10,784 bases of DNA from Clostridia bacterium (GTDB taxonomy: Bacteria > UBA6262 > WVXT01 > JAUXBS01). The DNA lies in NCBI GenBank assembly GCA_030618495.1, contig JAUXDE010000058.1, forward strand, positions 1 to 10,784, given 5' to 3'. The position numbers and the translations under genes were made by a program. The notes under the pieces were generated by a model, which did not search any database, was not told the DNA's origin, and saw only the letters and a list, made by a program, of their open reading frames with translations. Of this stretch, positions 7,305-10,784 are shown in pieces. Position 1 is the stretch's first letter; every line of letters starts with the position of its first letter.

Positions 7305-8642
7305 ATGGATATTTTTGACAGACATAAGCAATTTACCGCAGCCCGTGTTGCGATAAGGGCGGGAATATACCCGTATTTTATAGAAATTGAATCAGGGCAG
7401 AAGCAGACTGTTAAGATAAACGGCAGGAAAATGATAATGATAGGCTCGAATGATTATCTTGGGCTTGCCCTGCATCCGAAATTGAAGGAAGCCGCAATAA
7501 AAACTATTAAAAAGTACGGGGTTGGCTGTACAGGTTCAAGGTTTTTGAACGGGACAATGGATATACATGTAAAGCTTGAAGAGAAGCTTGCAAGCTTCAT
7601 GGGTAAGGAAGCTGCTCTGGTTTTTACAACCGGCGCGCAGGCAAACCTCGGGGCTATTGCCGGACTGGCAGGCAAGGATGATATAATATATGCCGACCGC
7701 TTCAATCACGCGAGTATCATTGACGGATGCCGCATGTCCTTTGCTGAAACGAAAAGGTTCAGGCATAACAATATGGAGGACCTGGAAAGGATTCTTGCGG
7801 CTGCTGATCCCGGGAAAGGAAAACTCATCGTTGTTGATGGGATTTTCAGCATGGAGGGGGATATCGTGAATTTGCCTGCGATAATAAAAATCGCAAAAAA
7901 GCACAACGCCAGGGTTATGGTTGATGATGCGCACAGCGTGGGAATTCTCGGCAGGACCGGGAGGGGTACTGCGCAGCATTTCGGACTGGAAAAGGATGTC
8001 GATATATCCATGGGCACCTGCAGCAAGAGTTTTGCTTCCGTAGGGGGATTCATCTCGGGGTCGGAGGAAATGATACATTATCTCAAACACAATGCAAGGT
8101 CGTTGATGTTTACGGCAGCCCTCCCACCGGCGTCTGTTGCGTCCATATCGGCAGCCATAGATATCGTGAGGGCTGAGCCATGGAGGAGGAAGGCGTTGTG
8201 GATTAATGCAAAATTCATGCGTGACGGGCTCAGGTCTATGGGATATGATACAGGAGCAAGCGAAACCCCGATAGTTCCAATTGTGGTTGGGAATGATTCC
8301 ACGGCTCTTATGATGCGCAAACAACTCTTTGACGCAAAGGTGTTCACAACACCCGTTGTATCACCCGCTGTTCCGAAGGGCAGGTCAATGATAAGGACGA
8401 GTTACATGGCAACCCATACAAAGAAACAGTTGACGTACGTTCTTGAGGTTTTTAACAAAGTGGGCAGGAAGCTGGGTGTTGTTTCGGGTGTGCCTGCCGC
8501 ATATTATGAGAGAAAGAAGCATAAGATTGAATTAAAAGCCCGCGTGAGAAAGGGAAAGGCGGAAATCAAGAAGAAAATCAGGAACAGAACCGAAAAAATA
8601 AAACAGAAAATGAAAAACATGAAGAACGAACCGGAGAGGTGA
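7305..8642 (+). CDS. PLP-dependent alpha-oxoamine synthase, serine-palmitoyltransferase-like, with basic C-terminal tail
   Basis: Family enzymes condense an amino acid with an acyl-CoA and lose CO2; members are serine palmitoyltransferase, 8-amino-7-oxononanoate synthase (BioF) and 2-amino-3-ketobutyrate ligase (Kbl). Residues 1 to about 393 form a complete fold-type I core: glycine-rich CTGSRFLNGT, His135 that stacks on the cofactor (FNHASIIDG), Asp208 and His210 (DDAHSVG), and the PLP lysine Lys241 (GTCSKSFASVGG). The beginning GIYPYFIEIES and the segments HNARSLMFTA, ASETPIVPI and MATHTKKQL resemble, from memory, Bacteroides-type serine palmitoyltransferase more than BioF or Kbl, so a first step of sphingoid-base synthesis is the best guess. 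No biotin or threonine-degradation gene is nearby. Residues 396-445 are an extra tail with 20 Lys/Arg of 50, probably one long helix. The stop codon lies three bases before cdaA. Family is certain, substrate is moderate. Confidence 0.9.
   Translation: MDIFDRHKQFTAARVAIRAGIYPYFIEIESGQKQTVKINGRKMIMIGSNDYLGLALHPKLKEAAIKTIKKYGVGCTGSRFLNGTMDIHVKLEEKLASFMGKEAALVFTTGAQANLGAIAGLAGKDDIIYADRFNHASIIDGCRMSFAETKRFRHNNMEDLERILAAADPGKGKLIVVDGIFSMEGDIVNLPAIIKIAKKHNARVMVDDAHSVGILGRTGRGTAQHFGLEKDVDISMGTCSKSFASVGGFISGSEEMIHYLKHNARSLMFTAALPPASVASISAAIDIVRAEPWRRKALWINAKFMRDGLRSMGYDTGASETPIVPIVVGNDSTALMMRKQLFDAKVFTTPVVSPAVPKGRSMIRTSYMATHTKKQLTYVLEVFNKVGRKLGVVSGVPAAYYERKKHKIELKARVRKGKAEIKKKIRNRTEKIKQKMKNMKNEPER
8633..8639 (+). 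promoter_or_regulatory. Ribosome binding site selecting the TTG start of cdaA
   Basis: GGAGAGG lies at the end of the preceding gene, six bases before TTG 8646. It supports the non-ATG start; no in-frame ATG occurs before the first membrane helix. Confidence 0.6.
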
Positions 8643-8645
8643 CGC

Positions 8646-9404
8646 TTGAAGTTATTGATTGAAGTATGGAATAATTACATAATTAACGCGCTGGATATAC
8701 TTGTGGTTAGTTTAATCTTTTATTACCTGCTGGTGCTTATAAGGGGCACGAGGGCGGTCCTGGTGCTGCGCGGGATATTGATTCTTTTCATAACAACGAT
8801 GCTTGCGCAGGTTTTGCATTTTCAAGCCCTTAAATGGATATTGGGCAAGTTCTGGGTTGCCGGTATAATTGCAATCGTTATTGTTTTTCAATCGGAACTC
8901 AGAACCGCGCTTGCAAATCTGGGGCAGACTTCTTTTGGCAGGACTTCCTTCAAGGAACAGATGGCGTTTATTGATGAAATCGTAAAAGCAGTTGAAGTTA
9001 TGAAGAAAAAACGCTGCGGCGCGCTGATTGTCCTTGAGCAGAAAACAGGGCTGAGGAATTATATAGAGAGCGGCATACAGGTGAATGGAGATCTTTCTGC
9101 TGAAATTCTGATTTCAATTTTTCAGGTTACCTCACCCATACACGATGGGGCTGTGATAATCAGGCGGAATAAGATACTTGCGGCCGGCTGTATTCTGCCC
9201 CTGGCAAGCGAGTTGAATATAAAGAAGATTTTGGGGACACGCCACAGGGCAGCAATAGGTATTACCGAGGTGTCTGATGCCTGCTCTATCGTTGTTTCCG
9301 AGCAGTCCGGAAGAATATCCCTTGGTTACGGCAAGGACTTTGACAACAATATCGATATTGAAAAACTTAAAAGGAGACTCGTAGCAATATACAGGAAAAA
9401 GTAG
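8646..9404 (+). CDS. cdaA: Membrane diadenylate cyclase CdaA (DisA-N/DAC domain)
   Basis: Makes the second messenger c-di-AMP from two ATP at the inner face of the cytoplasmic membrane; c-di-AMP commonly controls potassium and osmolyte balance and affects the cell wall. It has 252 residues. Three hydrophobic helices (about 14-32, 37-57 and 67-83) precede a linker and the DAC domain (about 95-245), with the catalytic signatures DGA at 167-169 and GTRHR at 197-201. The later family motif usually reading V-S-E-E reads V-S-E-Q (Gln220). It starts with TTG behind a good ribosome site, three bases after the synthase gene, so the two are probably co-translated. In many bacteria the next gene is cdaR, the YbbR-domain partner; here only a 31-codon frame stands in that place. 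Confidence 0.95.
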   Translation: MKLLIEVWNNYIINALDILVVSLIFYYLLVLIRGTRAVLVLRGILILFITTMLAQVLHFQALKWILGKFWVAGIIAIVIVFQSELRTALANLGQTSFGRTSFKEQMAFIDEIVKAVEVMKKKRCGALIVLEQKTGLRNYIESGIQVNGDLSAEILISIFQVTSPIHDGAVIIRRNKILAAGCILPLASELNIKKILGTRHRAAIGITEVSDACSIVVSEQSGRISLGYGKDFDNNIDIEKLKRRLVAIYRKK

Positions 9405-9454
9405 TAGAGCGCCTGGCGCCGGGATTGCTTGACGGGTTCTTTTCTAAAACTGAA

Positions 9455-9550
9455 ATGATCAGAAACTTTAAAGAAAACATCTGGATAAAAATAATTGCGG
9501 TAATTCTTGCAACCGTGTTATGGTGGTATGTGAAATATATTGGAAAATAG
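9455..9550 (+). CDS. 31-residue single-helix membrane microprotein resembling the CdaR/YbbR N-terminus
   Basis: This short frame reads MIRNFKENIWIKIIAVILAT, followed by VLWWYV and a few more residues. It has a charged start, then one hydrophobic helix (about 9-26) ending in paired tryptophans. That pattern (a short basic segment, N-x-W-x-K-I-I-A, and a tryptophan near the end) is how CdaR/YbbR proteins begin, and the position between cdaA and pdxJ is where cdaR often lies. The family's YbbR repeats are entirely absent, because the stop (9548-9550) directly abuts the ATG of pdxJ. The frame is open upstream to 9371, so TTG 9425 (41 residues) is an alternative start. Neither start has a strong ribosome site. 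Zero spacing to pdxJ suggests coupled translation. It could be a functional anchor peptide or the leftover of a deleted gene. Confidence 0.5.
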   Translation: MIRNFKENIWIKIIAVILATVLWWYVKYIGK

Positions 9551-10270
9551 ATGTTACAACTTGGCGTGAACATTGACCATATTGCGACTCTGCGCCAGGC
9601 CCGCGGCGGGTCTGAGCCGGACCTGCTTTCAGGCGCCGTAATTGCTGAGAAAGCGGGAGCCGATGGCATTACCGTTCATTTAAGGGAGGACAGGCGCCAT
9701 ATCCAGGATGTTGATGTCTTTGAGTTAAGGAAAAGAGTAAAAACCAAGTTAAATCTTGAAATGGCCGTGTCTGAGGAAATTGTAGGAATTGCATTGAAAC
9801 TGAAACCCCACAATGTATGCATGGTCCCGGAAAAAAGGCAGGAACTTACCACCGAAGGCGGACTTGATGTTTGCGCCCGGAAGAAAAAAATCAGCGAGGC
9901 AGTAAAACGTTTAAGGAAAAAGAAAATAATTGTCAGTCTTTTTATTGACCCCGAATTAAAGCAGGTTAAGGCGGCAGGAGAAGTCGGGGCTGACTGTGTT
10001 GAACTCCATACCGGCGCCTATGCCAATGCGGGGACGCAGCGGCTAAAAGGAAAAGAACTGGCAAGGCTGAGGAAATCAGCGGAATTGGCTGTAAACCTTG
10101 GGCTGGTTCTGAATGCCGGCCATGGACTGGATTATAAAAATGTGACGCCCGTGGCGGGGATTTGCGGAATGAACGAGTTAAACATAGGCCATTCAATTAT
10201 TTCCAGGGCTATAACGGTTGGTTTGGAGAATGCTGTCAAGGAAATGAAAAATCTACTGAAGGTCAGGTAA
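9551..10270 (+). CDS. pdxJ: Pyridoxine 5'-phosphate synthase
   Basis: Last step in building the vitamin B6 ring by the deoxyxylulose-5-phosphate-dependent route: 1-deoxyxylulose 5-phosphate plus 3-amino-2-oxopropyl phosphate gives pyridoxine 5'-phosphate. It is a 239-residue TIM barrel of standard length. The start [17 protein letters not shown] is diagnostic. The catalytic set is His43 ([10 protein letters not shown]), Glu70 (NLEMA) and His191 (NAGHGL), matching His45/Glu72/His193 of the E. coli enzyme as I recall them. It begins right after the stop of the microprotein frame, with only a weak GGAAAA ribosome site. The cdaA - cdaR - pdxJ neighbourhood is known from other diderm bacteria. Its product is the precursor of the PLP needed by the synthase at the head of the unit. 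Confidence 0.97.
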   Translation: MLQLGVNIDHIATLRQARGGSEPDLLSGAVIAEKAGADGITVHLREDRRHIQDVDVFELRKRVKTKLNLEMAVSEEIVGIALKLKPHNVCMVPEKRQELTTEGGLDVCARKKKISEAVKRLRKKKIIVSLFIDPELKQVKAAGEVGADCVELHTGAYANAGTQRLKGKELARLRKSAELAVNLGLVLNAGHGLDYKNVTPVAGICGMNELNIGHSIISRAITVGLENAVKEMKNLLKVR

Positions 10271-10276
10271 TTTGCG

Positions 10277-10624
10277 TTAACTCATATATTCGTTTACAAA
10301 GTTCTCAACTGTTTCAAATTCATCTATGTTCAGGGTTAAGAACCTTACACCCAATCCGTTCTCTTCTTTTCTCACGATGACTCCGCTTACGGATATTATC
10401 TGTTTAAGGCCAGGAAGTTTAAAATCCATGTGAAGAACGCTTCCGATGTTAAAGGAAGTATCCCCTTTCAGGTATACTCCCCCGCAGCTAAGGTTTTTCG
10501 AATAAAAGTGCAGCAACCCGTTGCCGTGTTTGGGCTCACGGTCATAGCAGTGGAACTTTATTTCAATAGGCAGTCTCGGGTACCGTCTTTTCTCGATTTT
10601 TGACTCAGTATCTTTTTTCTGCAT
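10277..10624 (-). CDS. Single-domain PilZ protein (c-di-GMP receptor)
   Basis: PilZ domains bind cyclic di-GMP and relay it to motility, secretion or polysaccharide machinery. The 115 residues hold one domain and little else. The RxxxR motif is Arg13 to Arg17 in RRYPR, and the second motif, [D/N]xSxxG, is Asn44 to Gly49 in NLSCGG, followed by a beta-barrel pattern with PGLKQIISVSGVIVR and GLGVRF. Both ligand motifs are intact, so c-di-GMP binding is expected. There is no signal peptide or membrane segment. The gene runs toward pdxJ with only six bases between the two stop codons and no terminator visible. No start other than ATG 10622-10624 precedes the RxxxR motif. Confidence 0.92.
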   Translation of the reverse strand: MQKKDTESKIEKRRYPRLPIEIKFHCYDREPKHGNGLLHFYSKNLSCGGVYLKGDTSFNIGSVLHMDFKLPGLKQIISVSGVIVRKEENGLGVRFLTLNIDEFETVENFVNEYMS

Positions 10625-10630
10625 ACTCTA

Positions 10631-10659
10631 ATTATAACATATATTACTACAATTTACAA
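10631..10659 (-). promoter_or_regulatory. Promoter of the PilZ gene, possibly giving a leaderless mRNA
   Basis: On the minus strand, TTGTAA (10659-10654) and a perfect TATAAT (10636-10631) are spaced by 17 bases. The -10 element ends six bases before the ATG, so transcription would start at or beside the start codon. There is no separate Shine-Dalgarno; only AGAG, two bases from the ATG. Confidence 0.5.
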
Positions 10660-10725
10660 TGAAATATCTGCTTTATTCTATTGTTAGTAAGAATAAAAAA
10701 GAATTACAATGCCCCTGAATATATT

Positions 10726-10755
10726 TTGACTTTTAGCAATGGTTTATGCTAAAAT
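10726..10755 (+). promoter_or_regulatory. Outward promoter for a gene right of the window
   Basis: TTGACT at 10726-10731 and TAAAAT at 10750-10755 each match consensus at five of six, with an 18-base spacer. TG one base before the -10 makes it an extended -10 element. It is divergent from the PilZ promoter, and the downstream gene is not in the window. Confidence 0.5.
10731..10754 (+). repeat. Perfect 8+8 inverted repeat overlapping the outward promoter (candidate operator)
   Basis: TTTTAGCA (10731-10738) and TGCTAAAA (10747-10754) are exact reverse complements around an eight-base centre. The pair fills the spacer and touches both the -35 and -10 elements, where a dimeric repressor would block RNA polymerase. 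The half-site shares TTAGCA with the CIRCE element, but the CTC/GAG part and the spacing do not fit, so the regulator is unknown. Confidence 0.55.
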
Positions 10756-10784
10756 ATTATACCATACCAGTAACATTACACAGA

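Noticed and set aside
7536-8324. Long antisense open frame of 262 codons opposite the oxoamine synthase
   Set aside because: It is rich in His, Pro, Cys and Arg without domain sense, and it lies wholly opposite a clearly real gene, so it is a shadow of that gene's codon pattern.
8631-8640. CCGGAGAGGT, matching the core of the PyrR RNA loop (CCNGNGAGGY)
   Set aside because: It is better explained as the Shine-Dalgarno of cdaA. It is far from any pyr gene and I see no flanking stem.
10731-10754. CIRCE heat-shock operator
   Set aside because: CIRCE is TTAGCACTC-N9-GAGTGCTAA. The repeat here shares only TTAGCA/TGCTAA with a shorter spacing, so HrcA control is not supported.

Overview
The window reads as ordinary, densely packed bacterial chromosome. 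It carries eleven protein genes and one very small open reading frame; all but one point rightward. I see no rRNA, tRNA, CRISPR array, transposase or phage gene. The gene set suggests a diderm bacterium of a little-cultured lineage: a PyrR-type pyrimidine operon with the NAD-dependent (PyrK/PyrD) dihydroorotate dehydrogenase, a serine-palmitoyltransferase-like enzyme, the order cdaA - (cdaR-like) - pdxJ, a PilZ protein, and a sigma-region-4/alpha-CTD/winged-helix fusion. By general resemblance I lean towards the Omnitrophota or a neighbouring candidate phylum. That is a low-confidence inference, and only a homology search or phylogeny would settle it.

Left (1-1883): a large RNA-polymerase-related DNA-binding protein whose reading frame runs off the left edge. 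An AT-rich gap of 147 bases follows, holding a good sigma-70-type promoter. Centre (1884-7157): an orphan OmpR/PhoB-type response regulator, then the pyrimidine genes pyrR-pyrB-pyrC-pyrK-pyrD. These encode the UMP-synthesis steps from carbamoyl phosphate plus aspartate to orotate, with the PyrR regulator. carAB, pyrE and pyrF are not in the window, nor is a pyrI regulatory subunit. Gaps are 29 and 14 bases, then a 17-base overlap, 71 bases, and a 10-base overlap, so the block is probably one transcript headed by the response regulator, possibly with an extra start before pyrK.

Right (7158-10270): a second transcription unit starts from a perfect TTGACA element. It encodes an alpha-oxoamine synthase resembling bacterial serine palmitoyltransferase with an added Lys/Arg-rich tail, the membrane diadenylate cyclase CdaA, a 31-codon single-helix frame where the CdaA partner CdaR would be expected, and PdxJ, which makes the vitamin B6 skeleton used by the first enzyme. 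The last gene (10277-10624) is convergent and encodes a single-domain PilZ protein with a promoter so close to its ATG that the message may be leaderless. The right edge has an outward promoter overlapped by a perfect 8+8 inverted repeat, a likely operator for a gene beyond the window.

The points most worth following are the apparent reduction of CdaR to its membrane anchor, the multi-domain transcription-machinery fusion at the left, the basic tail on the sphingolipid-type synthase, PyrR without a visible leader target, and the operator at the right edge. Nothing here amounts to a clear new defence or mobile system.
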